A DNA stretch of 64,000 bases, from assembly GCF_014204715.1 (NCBI RefSeq), contig NZ_JACHLY010000002.1:124001-188000 (forward strand), given 5' to 3'. Under the pieces are notes generated by a model, which did no database searches, was not told the origin of the DNA, and saw nothing but the letters and a program-made list of their open reading frames with translations. This stretch comes from Streptomonospora salina (GTDB lineage Bacteria > Actinomycetota > Actinomycetes > Streptosporangiales > Streptosporangiaceae). Position numbers and translations under genes: made by a program. Below, piece by piece: positions 8,633-17,389 of this stretch (positions within the stretch are counted from its first letter, which is position 1; every line of letters starts with the position of its first letter).

Positions 8633-10362
8633 TCGTCCTCCACTCGACAGTCCAGCAGCGAGAAGAGCCGGCCGCCGGCGAACTGGTCCCACATCGCGCC
8701 GAGGAGCGCGTCGTCGGCGCCCGTGTCGGCGGGCGCGGGGGCGCCGATCCGCTCCAGGACCCGGGCGAGGGCGGCGCGCACCCACAGCGCGTCGGCCCAC
8801 AGCGGCTCGGCGAGATCGACGCGGCCGCCCGCGCCCGCTGCCGCCCCGGACGCGTTGTCCAGCCACAGCCACAGGCACGCCGCGCCTGCGAAGCACAGCG
8901 CGTAGCGGCGGGCGAGGTCGAACGCCTCGGGCGGGGCGTGCAGCGCGACCGGGCGATAGGCGGCCAGCTCGGCGCGTACACGCTCGTGGACCCGCCCCAG
9001 ACGCCGCGCCGCGGGCGCGAGCGCGGCCGCCGCCCCGCCCCCGCCCGCGGCCCGTTCGACCAGCGTCGGCAGGGCCTGCACCACGCTACTGCCGTGCAGG
9101 GCGGCCAGGCTGATGCGCTCCCAGGAGATGGACGGGGCCTCGGTGCCCAGGTCGAATACCGCCTCGGCGTCGGGACTGACACGCCCTTTGCTCTCGGCGC
9201 GGGACAGCGTGGGGAACTGGTTGATCAGGGCGTGCCGGTTGATCACGCTGTTTCCGTCGAACAGTCCCACGATGCGGTTGTCGCGGCGGGCTTTGGCGAA
9301 GGCGCGGGCGGTGGGCTCGGACGGGGCGCACAGGTCGACGACCGGCTCCAGCGCGGCGACGGCCGCCTCGGTGGTGTGCGGAACCGCGAACTTCGCCACG
9401 GCGGAGGTGATGCTGGACTCGCCGGGCAGCACGGTGACGGCGCGCGCGGCGGCGATCGACACCGCTTCGCCGAGGAGGTGGTCGGCGTAGGAGCGGGCCA
9501 GTGCCCGGCGAGGCCCGGGGGCATCGGGCGGGCCCTGCGCGCGGGCGCTTTCGTGGACGGCGTGGGCGGCCGAACGCAGCGCGCCGTCTCCGGCACCCAG
9601 GGACAGCGCGGTGCACAGCGTCCGGGTCAGCTGCAGTCCTTTGAGTACGGTTTCCGCGCCGCGGTCGGGAGATCCGATCGCCGCGGCGGCGCCGAGGTGT
9701 GCGCCGTCGAAGGCGATACCGCTGATGTCGGCGCCGCGGATACCGTAGGTGCGCACCTTCGGCAGACATCGGAACGTTCCGGGGGCGAGATCGGCCTTGT
9801 CCACGAGGAAGACGCCGAAGCCGCGCGGTCCGGCTTCGGCCGCGGTGCGCGCCAGCACGCACACCAGACCGCTGTCCGTGGCGCCGTTGATGAGCCACTT
9901 CTCGCCGTGGAGGGTGTAGCCCGAGCCGTCCCCGACTGCGGAGAGCTCACCGCTGAGCAGGTCGCTGCCGTGGGCGCGCTCGGTCAGCGCCCAGCAGATC
10001 CGCTCGCCCGAGGTCAGCCGCCGGGCCAGGCTCTGCGCCTGCTCGGGGCTGCCCTCCAACCACACCGACACCGCGCCGAGGAAGGTGCGGCCGTGGCCGA
10101 TGGCCAGTGTCAGGTCGCGCCGAGCCACGGCCCGCATCAGGTGCACGGCCTGGTCGATGCTGGTCAGCCGCCCACCGTGGGCCGTGGGCACCGCGTAGTC
10201 GGCCAGTCCCCATTCATCCAGCACGGCCGACGCCTCCCACGGGTAGGCCGCACGGTCGTCGTTGCCGCAGGCCGCGGCGTGGGACAGGGGAAAGGCGGGG
10301 TCGCGGGCCGGTCCCATGCGTGTTTCGAGGTCCTCGGCCAGGGCCAGCGGCGGGTAGCGCAT
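8629..10362 (-). CDS. Acyl-CoA/acyl-ACP dehydrogenase
   Basis: About 577 residues. The ATG at 10362 was chosen because GGAGG stands 6 bases upstream; an in-frame start at 10380 lacks one. FAD/substrate-binding features include CWALTERAHGSD, LHGEKWLINGATDSGL and a C-terminal RRDNRIVGLFDGNS. The last corresponds to the RDxxIxxIYEGTS catalytic segment of the family, so the usual Glu is replaced by Asp. A C-terminal extension of about 150 residues follows. Together with the ligase and ACP it probably introduces one or more double bonds into the starter chain. Position and chemistry parallel the ACAD pairs of ramoplanin and enduracidin clusters. Confidence 0.8.
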   Translation of the reverse strand: MRYPPLALAEDLETRMGPARDPAFPLSHAAACGNDDRAAYPWEASAVLDEWGLADYAVPTAHGGRLTSIDQAVHLMRAVARRDLTLAIGHGRTFLGAVSVWLEGSPEQAQSLARRLTSGERICWALTERAHGSDLLSGELSAVGDGSGYTLHGEKWLINGATDSGLVCVLARTAAEAGPRGFGVFLVDKADLAPGTFRCLPKVRTYGIRGADISGIAFDGAHLGAAAAIGSPDRGAETVLKGLQLTRTLCTALSLGAGDGALRSAAHAVHESARAQGPPDAPGPRRALARSYADHLLGEAVSIAAARAVTVLPGESSITSAVAKFAVPHTTEAAVAALEPVVDLCAPSEPTARAFAKARRDNRIVGLFDGNSVINRHALINQFPTLSRAESKGRVSPDAEAVFDLGTEAPSISWERISLAALHGSSVVQALPTLVERAAGGGGAAAALAPAARRLGRVHERVRAELAAYRPVALHAPPEAFDLARRYALCFAGAACLWLWLDNASGAAAGAGGRVDLAEPLWADALWVRAALARVLERIGAPAPADTGADDALLGAMWDQFAGGRLFSLLDCRVEDE

Positions 10363-10363
10363 C

Positions 10364-12127
10364 TCAGGCCTCCACTGCACCGGCGCGGGCCGCGGGCTCG
10401 GAGGTCCCCTGCGACCAGGCGTGCAGCACGCTCAGCGCCCCGCTGTCGTGCAGAGAGCGCGCGGCGCCGCGGCGCACTTTGCCACTGGTCGTACGCGGAA
10501 CCTGGGAGAAGGGGACGAGCACGACCCGGGCCGGGGTCAAGCGGTGGGCGGCGGCCAGAGCCGAGCGGATGCGGCGCGACGCCTCGTCGAGGGACGTCTC
10601 CCCCAGTGCGGTGGCCCGCACCTCCTGTACCACGACGACATCGTCGCCGAAGGGGCCGGTGCCGAAGACTGCGGAGGTTCCGCAGGCCCGGTCGGGCAGC
10701 ACCCGGCGGACGTCGGCCTCCAGGTCCTGGGGGTAGAGGTTGCGCCCGTTGAGGACCACGACCTCCTTCGCACGTCCGGTGACGAACAGTTCGCCGCCGC
10801 GCTGGAATCCCAGGTCGCCGGTACGAAGGAAGGGGCCCTCCCCCGCACCGGTGTAGGCGTGGAAGGTCTCGGCGGTGGAGCTGGGACGGCCGCTGTAGCC
10901 GTCCGCGACGCTAGGGCCGCGCACCCAGATCTCGCCGACGGCGCCGTCGGACCGGGGGTCGCCGGAGTCAGCGTCGACCACGCGCACGTCCAGGGAATCG
11001 GCTGCGCCGCAGCCGACGAGCCTGCGGGCCCCGCCGGACCCGGGCGCCGGCCGGAACTCGTCGCGTTCCAGGGCGTCGGCGTCGGCGTCGACGACGGTGG
11101 GTTCGCGGTGCGGCGAGGCGCAGGTGACCAGCAGGGTCGTCTCGGCCATGCCGTAGCAGGGGGTGAAGGTCGCGGGGGCGAAACCCACGCGGCCGAAGCG
11201 CTCGGTGAAGCCGTCGACGACCTCGGCCCGCACGAACTCGGCGCCGTTGAGCGCGACGCGCCAACTGGAGAGGTCCAAACCGTCGAGGTCCCGCTCGCCG
11301 ACGCGCCGCAGGCACAGTTCGTAGCCGAAGTTGGGCGCCACTGTATGGGTGGCGCGGTGGCGGGTGATCAGCTCCAGCCACCGGCGGGGGCGTTTGAGAA
11401 AGGCCATCGGGTCCAGCACCACACAGGGGAATCCGTGCTGGAAGGGGGTCAGCAGCAGCCCGATCAGCCCCATGTCGTGGTAATAGGGCAGCCACCCCAC
11501 GCCTGTCGATTCGGGACCGACTCCGGTGTGCCGGACGATGTCGCGATGGTTGTGGAGCAGGTTGGCCTGGGTGATGCGCACGCCTTTGGGTTCGCTGGTC
11601 GAACCCGAGGTGTACTGCAGCAGGGCCACGTCGTCGGGTCCCACCTCGGCGAGTTCTGCAGCCGGGGGGACGCTTTCGGCGGCGGTGTCGGTGGCCAGGC
11701 ATTCCACTCCCCGGGGAAGGCGGCCGTCCCGGATCCAGGAACCGAAGAAGCCGGCGTTGGCGTCGTCGGTGAGCACCGCACCCAGGTCGGGGGCATCGGC
11801 CGCGATCCGGGCGATGCGGTCGAGACTGTCGGGAGAGCGGTCCGGAAGGGGGGTGGGGACCGCCACGGCACCGGCGAAGAGGCAGCCGATGAAGGCGGGG
11901 AGGAAGTCCTGCGCCCCCGGGTAACTGAGCAGGACCGACCTGCCGGTGAGCCGGCGCTCCAGCAGCAGGAGTGCGACCGCGCGCGCCTTGCGGTCCAGCG
12001 CGGCGTAGTCGAGGACCGTGTCGTCGCCACCGCCGCGGTCGCGCCCGGCGAATACGAACCGCCCCGAGTCGCCGAAGACCGCCAGGCGGTCCTGCAGCAG
12101 TGCCGAGAAAGTCAGCTCTTCAGCCAC
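10364..12127 (-). CDS. Fatty acyl-AMP ligase (FAAL)
   Basis: About 587 residues starting at GTG 12127 with an AAAGGGA ribosome site. Adenylation motifs are LLQYTSGSTSEPKGV, YGMAETTLLV, FLRTGDLGF and a C-terminal PRTTSGKVRRG lysine. The segment GRAKEVVVLNGRNLYPQDLE is typical of FAALs, which adenylate fatty acids and pass them to an ACP rather than to CoA. As first gene of the leftward operon it would supply the starter acyl chain. The next gene begins on its stop side with only one base between them. Confidence 0.9.
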   Translation of the reverse strand: MAEELTFSALLQDRLAVFGDSGRFVFAGRDRGGGDDTVLDYAALDRKARAVALLLLERRLTGRSVLLSYPGAQDFLPAFIGCLFAGAVAVPTPLPDRSPDSLDRIARIAADAPDLGAVLTDDANAGFFGSWIRDGRLPRGVECLATDTAAESVPPAAELAEVGPDDVALLQYTSGSTSEPKGVRITQANLLHNHRDIVRHTGVGPESTGVGWLPYYHDMGLIGLLLTPFQHGFPCVVLDPMAFLKRPRRWLELITRHRATHTVAPNFGYELCLRRVGERDLDGLDLSSWRVALNGAEFVRAEVVDGFTERFGRVGFAPATFTPCYGMAETTLLVTCASPHREPTVVDADADALERDEFRPAPGSGGARRLVGCGAADSLDVRVVDADSGDPRSDGAVGEIWVRGPSVADGYSGRPSSTAETFHAYTGAGEGPFLRTGDLGFQRGGELFVTGRAKEVVVLNGRNLYPQDLEADVRRVLPDRACGTSAVFGTGPFGDDVVVVQEVRATALGETSLDEASRRIRSALAAAHRLTPARVVLVPFSQVPRTTSGKVRRGAARSLHDSGALSVLHAWSQGTSEPAARAGAVEA

Positions 12128-12433
12128 CGATCGTCCCTTTCGCCAGGGTGCGCCGCCGCTCCGGCGGCGCGGGATCCGCATGCTCAACATCCGGGAAGAA
12201 CAATCCCAGAGGCGCCTGTAAATCGGCTTCCCGAGTCCGTATAATCCCGCTGAAGCCGACCTAAATCCGCAGCTCAGTGCTGGTTTTCCGGGAGATGCAC
12301 GACGCCGCTGATCCGACCCGACCGCCACCGTCGACGGAAATCCAAAAGCAGTTCCAAAACCAACCTTAAGTACACATACGAAAACCGGGCACCGACGTCG
12401 ACTTCCGCTCTCCGAGCGTGCAGAATCGTTCCC
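12128..12433. promoter_or_regulatory. Divergent promoter region between the cluster and the DedA gene
   Basis: About 306 bases, visibly richer in A/T than the flanking genes, separating the leftward cluster from rightward genes. A perfect TATAAT lies at 12240-12245 on the plus strand with a weak TGTAAA 17 bases upstream, suggesting a promoter for the DedA gene. The 8-base palindrome AGGCGCCT lies at 12210-12217. No clear operator for a pathway-specific regulator was recognised, and no regulator gene of the cluster is in the window. Confidence 0.5.
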
Positions 12434-13096
12434 ATGGACGTCGCTGGGACGATAAATCCGCTGTCTGGTTTCAACGACTTCGTGCTGGGGCTGGACATGG
12501 CCTACGGCTACCTGTGCGTGGGACTCATGACCTTGTCGGAGTCAGCGGTTCTGGTCGGGTTCGTACTTCCGGGGGAAGTCTCGGTCGTGCTCGGCGGGGT
12601 TCTCGTCCAGCTCGGATCGGGCAGCCTTCCGCTGATGGTCGCGGTCGCGTTCGCCGGATCGTTCACCGGTGACACGATCGGCTTCGCCATCGGCCGCGCC
12701 GTGGGTCCGAGAGTACTGCGTACACGATTCGCCCGGCGCCGCGCGGAACGCATCGAGGCGGCACAGGAATTCATAGACAGAAAAGGCGTATGGGCGATCT
12801 TCCTGCTGCGCTGGACGGCGTTCTTCCGTTCGGCGGTTCCGATGGTCGCGGGAATGTCGCGGATGAGTCCGGCGCGCTTCCTTCTCGCCAACGCCGCGGG
12901 CGCGCTCGTGTGGGCGGCCGCCCTGGCCACGGCCGGTTATCTGTCCGGCCTGTCCTACGCCCATGTCACCGAGTGGATCATGCTCGTCCCGCTGGCGATC
13001 GTGGCCGCGGTGATCGCGCTCGTGTGCCTGCGGTTGCGCGCAGCCGGCGCCCGGCGCCGCGCGCGAACGCCTGCGTCCACCCGGAAACCGACCTGA
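12434..13096 (+). CDS. DedA-family membrane protein
   Basis: 220 residues with several hydrophobic segments. FVLPGEVSVVLGG and RWTAFFRSAVPMVAGMSRM correspond to the two conserved DedA motifs (re-entrant glycine/glutamate segment, and arginine-rich segment with VAG). DedA proteins are membrane transporters or scramblases; undecaprenyl-phosphate or phospholipid translocation is known for some members. The specific substrate here is unknown. A sulfotransferase gene follows 17 bases later and is probably co-transcribed. The tail is very Arg-rich. Confidence 0.85.
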   Translation: MDVAGTINPLSGFNDFVLGLDMAYGYLCVGLMTLSESAVLVGFVLPGEVSVVLGGVLVQLGSGSLPLMVAVAFAGSFTGDTIGFAIGRAVGPRVLRTRFARRRAERIEAAQEFIDRKGVWAIFLLRWTAFFRSAVPMVAGMSRMSPARFLLANAAGALVWAAALATAGYLSGLSYAHVTEWIMLVPLAIVAAVIALVCLRLRAAGARRRARTPASTRKPT

Positions 13097-13113
13097 CAGA
13101 CAGGAGACCGACC

Positions 13114-14214
13114 GTGCCGGATACGACTCTCGTCTTGGGAACCGGACGCTGCGGCTCCACGATGCTTTCGCGCATCATGGTCCGCCACCCCGAGGTCCTC
13201 AGCCTCAGCGAGCTGTTCCGCTCGTTGGCACCCGACATCTTCCCGGAAGACACTCTGACCGGCGCCGAATTCTGGGAGCTGTTGAGTACGCCGCGCCCCA
13301 AGCCCAACGTCCTGGTACGCAACGGCATCCCGTCGCCGGAGTTCAGCTATCCTCTCGGCACCGGCGCCTTCACCGCCGATACGGGAATCCCGGCGATCTC
13401 TTTCATCACGCTGCCCCATCTCGGCGGCGACCCCGACCGGACGTACGAGCAGGTGCGCGAGCTCACCTGCGCCTGGCCGCGGCGCTCGGCCGCCGGGCAC
13501 TACCGCGCCCTGTTCGCCGCGCTGGCGCACCGGTGGCGGCGCACCGCGGTCTTCGAGCGGTCGGGGGCGTCGTTCATGTTCGCCGGCGACCTGGTCGCGG
13601 CTTTCCCCGACGCCCGGTTCATCCACCTCTACCGCGACGGTGTGGACTGCGCGCTGTCGATGAGCCGCCACCCCTCCTTCCGGCTCGTGTTCCGGACCCT
13701 TCAGATGCAGGGCGTCCTCGGGCACGATCCCTACGACGAGCCCGCGCCCGGCGACTCCGCGCGACTTCCGGAATCGCTGCGCCGCTACCTGCCCGCGGAG
13801 TTCGACGCCCGGGCGCTGATGGAGGAGCCCATCCCTCCCACGGTCTTCGCCGCCGCGTGGTCGTCGATGGTCGAGAACGCGGTCCCGCACCTGCGCGGGC
13901 TTGCCGCCGACCGGCTGCTGCACGTTCGCTACGAGGACGTGCTGAACGATCCCGACACCGAACTGGCGCGCATCGCCGGGTTCACCGGGATCGGCGCCGA
14001 CCCGCGATGGCTGGAGGGCGCGACCGCTCTCATCCGGCGCCGCGAGTCCGGCGCCGAAACGCTGGACCGGGCCGAACGCGACGAGCTGGAGCGCGCCTGC
14101 GAGCCCGGGCGCCGCGCCCTGGAGCAGATCGGGTTCGCCCCCGACGGCGGCACCGACCGCACCGGCGGGGATTCGGTACCCGCCCCGCCCTCCTCGGAGG
14201 TGCGGCCGAGCTGA
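13114..14214 (+). CDS. Sulfotransferase-family protein (PAPS-dependent type)
   Basis: 366 residues from a GTG with CAGGAG 7 bases upstream. The N-terminal LGTGRCGSTMLSRIM is the 5'-phosphosulfate-binding loop, and FIHLYRDGVDCALSMSRH is the 3'-phosphate-binding motif with Arg and Ser. RYEDVLNDPDTEL is another family-typical motif. It probably transfers sulfate from PAPS to a hydroxyl group of a small molecule or lipid. It lies beside the polyketide cluster but on the opposite strand, so a tailoring role is possible but unproven. Confidence 0.8.
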   Translation: MPDTTLVLGTGRCGSTMLSRIMVRHPEVLSLSELFRSLAPDIFPEDTLTGAEFWELLSTPRPKPNVLVRNGIPSPEFSYPLGTGAFTADTGIPAISFITLPHLGGDPDRTYEQVRELTCAWPRRSAAGHYRALFAALAHRWRRTAVFERSGASFMFAGDLVAAFPDARFIHLYRDGVDCALSMSRHPSFRLVFRTLQMQGVLGHDPYDEPAPGDSARLPESLRRYLPAEFDARALMEEPIPPTVFAAAWSSMVENAVPHLRGLAADRLLHVRYEDVLNDPDTELARIAGFTGIGADPRWLEGATALIRRRESGAETLDRAERDELERACEPGRRALEQIGFAPDGGTDRTGGDSVPAPPSSEVRPS

Positions 14215-14457
14215 GCCCACCCCCGATCACGGGCGCCCGCGACCGGAGGTAGCGTCGGCTCCGGACCGCGCGCATTTCGACACCGCGCGGCCGGACCGCG
14301 CTGCGCTGCGGGTACGGCGTTTCGACGGCGCCGTCTGCCGCCGCCCGGGCCCCCTGCGCCTCCGCCCGGCGGGAGCGTGGCCGGCGCGTCCGGACGCAGG
14401 CGTCCGCGCGGCCCGTTCGAACCCCGGGTCGGATGTGGTGAGGAGAGGCGCTCGACG

Positions 14458-15099
14458 ATGAGTGAGCAGCACAGCGGAGTCCTGCGCAGCAGGCTTCTGG
14501 CGGCGGGGGCCGCGGCTGCGGCCGCGGTCGCACTGGCGGGCTGCGGCGGCACCGGCGAGGCCCAGGAGCCCGGCCAGCGGGGGCCCTTCCTGGAGGTCGC
14601 GGAGACCGCTATGCCCGCGCCGTCCTACGAGTTCTCCACCACGGAGGGCGATCCGTGGTCCTTCGGCGATGTGGCCCAGGAAAAACTGACGCTGCTGTAC
14701 TTCGGTTACACGAGCTGCCCCGACGTGTGCCCCACCACCATGGCCGACGTGGCCGCCGCTCTGGAGGGCATGGGCCCGGCCGCCGACGGCTTCGACGTGG
14801 TCATGGTCAGCACCGACCCCGACCGCGACACCCCCGAGCAGCTGCGCGGCTGGCTCGATTCGTTCGACCCCGGGTTCACCGGCGTGCGCGGACCGATCGA
14901 CGACGTGGTCGATGCGGCCGAGGCCTACGGAATCCCGGTCGACAAGCCCGAGAAGACCGAGGGCGACTACCTCGTCAGCCACGGACAGCGGGTGGCCGTC
15001 CTCGACGGCGCGGGATCGGCCGTCGGGTTCTTCGACGAGGGGACCGCGCCGGACGACATGGGCGGGGTCCTCTCCGACCTGGCCCAGGAGCGGTTGTGA
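14458..15099 (+). CDS. sco: Sco1/SenC-type copper chaperone lipoprotein
   Basis: 213 residues. The ATG at 14458 has GGAGAGG upstream. A lipobox LAGC (Cys 29) follows a hydrophobic signal. The thioredoxin-like domain carries YTSCPDVCPTTM (copper-binding Cys 87 and Cys 91) and a downstream VSHGQ His (176), the complete CxxxC/His copper site. Sco proteins deliver copper outside the membrane to cytochrome oxidase and, in Streptomyces, to the GlxA radical oxidase. It overlaps the PCuAC-like gene and precedes a DyP peroxidase, the same trio as the Streptomyces Sco/ECuC/DtpA set. Confidence 0.9.
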   Translation: MSEQHSGVLRSRLLAAGAAAAAAVALAGCGGTGEAQEPGQRGPFLEVAETAMPAPSYEFSTTEGDPWSFGDVAQEKLTLLYFGYTSCPDVCPTTMADVAAALEGMGPAADGFDVVMVSTDPDRDTPEQLRGWLDSFDPGFTGVRGPIDDVVDAAEAYGIPVDKPEKTEGDYLVSHGQRVAVLDGAGSAVGFFDEGTAPDDMGGVLSDLAQERL

Positions 15100-15632
15100 G
15101 CGCGTCGGCGGCCGGGCGCCGCCTGACCGCGTTCGCCGCCGCCGCGCTGGCCGCCGGCGCCCTGGCCGGGTGCGGCTCCGGAGCCGGCTCCGGAGCCGCG
15201 GCCGCGCCCGACGCCACCGCCGAAAGCGCGGGCCCCGACAAGGGCGGCGCCTCCAGCGGCCCCATCAGCGTCACCGGCGCCTGGGTGCCCGAACCGGCCC
15301 GAGCCGACGTGGCCGCGGCCTACATGGCGCTGGGCAACGACGGCGAGCAGGACGACGCTCTGGTCTCGGCCTCCAGCAGCGCCGCGCCCGAAACCGAGAT
15401 CCACACCACCGAGACCGCCGATAGCGGTGCGCAGGTGATGACCGGCGCCGAGGAGGTCCCCGTGCCCGCCGGCGGCACGACGCACCTGGAGTCGGGCGGC
15501 TACCACCTGATGCTCATGGACCTGGCCGAAACTCCGGCCGTGGGCGACACGGTAGAGCTGACTCTGGAATTCGACGGCGGAACCGAGGTCGAGGTCCAGG
15601 CACCCGTCCTGGAGCGCGGCCGCACCGGCTGA
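15096..15632 (+). CDS. PCu(A)C/ECuC-type periplasmic copper chaperone lipoprotein
   Basis: 178 residues from a GTG overlapping the sco stop. The signal peptide ends in a lipobox LAGC (Cys 26). The DUF461 domain keeps the expected ligand pattern: EIHTTE, then QVM, then HLESGGYHLMLMDL. It likely hands Cu(I) to the neighbouring Sco protein at the outer face of the membrane. A low-complexity Ala/Gly linker separates the lipid anchor from the domain. Confidence 0.88.
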   Translation: MSASAAGRRLTAFAAAALAAGALAGCGSGAGSGAAAAPDATAESAGPDKGGASSGPISVTGAWVPEPARADVAAAYMALGNDGEQDDALVSASSSAAPETEIHTTETADSGAQVMTGAEEVPVPAGGTTHLESGGYHLMLMDLAETPAVGDTVELTLEFDGGTEVEVQAPVLERGRTG

Positions 15633-15711
15633 CCCCTCCGCGAGGGCGTCCGCACGGGGACGGGCCCGGGCGCGGGGCGGGTCGCAGCGCATCGAGGAGC
15701 AGGCACAGGCG

Positions 15712-17022
15712 ATGACCGAAAGCACGTCCGGTTCCCACGGCGGACCGGAGCAGGAGCGGCCCGCCGGCGGCGTGTCGCGCCGCGGGCTGCTGGCGCGGGT
15801 GGGCGCCGCCGCCCTCATCGGCGCGGGTACCGGCCTGGGAGCGGGCGAGGCGCTGTCGCCGGGTGCGGACCCCGCCGGCGGCGACGCCGCGCCGCCGCGT
15901 CTGCGGATGGCCGGATCGCGTGCGCGGCGGGGCGGCCTCGGACGGCTGCAGCCCGGCATCACCGGAACGCCGCCCGCCTTCGCCCACGTCCTCGCGCTCG
16001 ACCTCGCCGACGGCGGCGGGCCCGACCGCGCCCGCGAACGGGCCGCAGCCGTGCTGAAGGCGTGGTCGGCGGCAGCCGACCGGCTGCACGAGGAGGGGCC
16101 CGCCGCGGTCGCAGACGGCGCGGCCTCGGCCGATCTGCGGCCCGCGTCCCTGGCGGTCACCGTCGGCGTCGGCGCCTCGCTGCTGGCGGCGGCCGGCCGG
16201 GAGGACGCGCGCCCCGACGCCATGGCCGACCTTCCGGAGTTCGCCTCCGACGCGCTGCAGGAGCAGTGGTGCGGCGGCGACCTGCTGGTGCAGGTCGGCG
16301 CCGAGGACCCCGTGGTCGCCGCCGCGGCCGTGCAGCACCTGCTCGCCCGTGCGCGCGAGCACACGCGTGTGCGGTGGTCGGTGCGGGGGTTCAGGCGCAC
16401 GGCGGCCGCGGCCGAGGACCCCGCGGCCACGCCGCGCAACCTGATGGGCCAGATCGACGGTACGAACAACCCGGCGCAGGGCTCGTCGCTGCTGGAACGG
16501 ACCGTGCAGGTGCAGCCGGGCGCCGGGCCGGACCCGATGGCGGGCGGCAGCTACGTGGTCGTGCGCCGCATCCGGATGCTGCTGGAGGACTGGTTCGCCA
16601 CCGGTGTGGACCACCGCGAGCAGGTGATCGGCCGCGAGCTGGCCACCGGCGCCCCGCTGGGGCAGCGGGGCGCCGACGCCGAGGTCGACCTCACCGCCGA
16701 GAACGCCGACGGCAGCCCGGCCATCGGCGGCCACGCCCACATCCGTGCGGCGAGCCCGCAGAACAACCTCGGCGCCCGCATGCTGCGCCGCGGCTACAGC
16801 TTCGACGAGGGCTGGCGCGCCGACGGCACCCGCGACGCGGGCCTGCTGTTCATGGCCTGGCAGGCCGACCCGGCCCGGGGGTTCGTACCGGTGCAGCAGA
16901 ACCTGGCCGACTCCGGCGACGCGCTCAACGAGTACACCCGCCACGAGGGCAGTGCCCTGTTCGCGGTGCCGCCGGCTCCGTCCGGCGGCGGCTACATCGG
17001 CCGGGAACTGCTGGAGGGGTGA
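15712..17022 (+). CDS. Tat-exported DyP-type heme peroxidase (EfeB/DtpA-like)
   Basis: 436 residues. The twin-arginine signal VSRRGLLARVGAAALIG lies at residues 21-37. The DyP signature GQIDGTNNP (catalytic Asp about 249) and the heme-ligand region GHAHIRAASP (His about 343) are present. In Streptomyces the DtpA peroxidase is encoded with Sco and ECuC and takes part in copper trafficking and GlxA maturation; EfeB homologues act in iron uptake. No EfeU or EfeO gene is adjacent, so the copper-linked role is favoured. It converges with the XRE gene 13 bases away. Confidence 0.9.
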   Translation: MTESTSGSHGGPEQERPAGGVSRRGLLARVGAAALIGAGTGLGAGEALSPGADPAGGDAAPPRLRMAGSRARRGGLGRLQPGITGTPPAFAHVLALDLADGGGPDRARERAAAVLKAWSAAADRLHEEGPAAVADGAASADLRPASLAVTVGVGASLLAAAGREDARPDAMADLPEFASDALQEQWCGGDLLVQVGAEDPVVAAAAVQHLLARAREHTRVRWSVRGFRRTAAAAEDPAATPRNLMGQIDGTNNPAQGSSLLERTVQVQPGAGPDPMAGGSYVVVRRIRMLLEDWFATGVDHREQVIGRELATGAPLGQRGADAEVDLTAENADGSPAIGGHAHIRAASPQNNLGARMLRRGYSFDEGWRADGTRDAGLLFMAWQADPARGFVPVQQNLADSGDALNEYTRHEGSALFAVPPAPSGGGYIGRELLEG

Positions 17023-17035
17023 GCGCGCGGCGGAG

Positions 17036-17389
17036 TCAGCCGCCGATGCGGGGGAAGGGCTCGGTGGAGAAGACGACCTCGGCGGGGACGCCGAAGTACT
17101 TCGCGATGCGCAGAGCCAGATGCAGGCTGGGATTGTACTCGCCGCGCTCCAGGTAGCCCACGGTCTGGTAGTGCACCCCCAGCGCCTCGGCGAGCTGGCG
17201 GCGGGAGACCCCGCGTTCGGCGCGCAGCACGGCAATGCGGTTGTGGATGCGCTCGGCGTCGGCGCCGGCACCGCCGCGGGATCCGCCCTTGTGCCGGGTG
17301 CCGGTGCCGGATCCGTCGTCGCCGGCCTCCGACGGCCCGTTCCGGAGCGGCGGCGCCGTCGGCTCTTCGGTCTCATGCGCCTCAGCCAC
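17036..17389 (-). CDS. Small XRE-family HTH regulator of the ABC exporter operon
   Basis: 117 residues if the GTG at 17389, overlapping the permease end, is used; an ATG at 17422 is an alternative. The disordered Gly/Ser N-terminus is followed by a Cro/C1 HTH (LRAERGVSRRQLAEALGVHYQTVGYLERGEYNPSLHL, ending in KYFGVPAEVVFSTEPFP). It is last in a three-gene unit with the ABC ATPase and permease and is presumably its autoregulator. A near-palindrome upstream of the ATPase gene is a candidate site. Confidence 0.85.
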   Translation of the reverse strand: MAEAHETEEPTAPPLRNGPSEAGDDGSGTGTRHKGGSRGGAGADAERIHNRIAVLRAERGVSRRQLAEALGVHYQTVGYLERGEYNPSLHLALRIAKYFGVPAEVVFSTEPFPRIGG

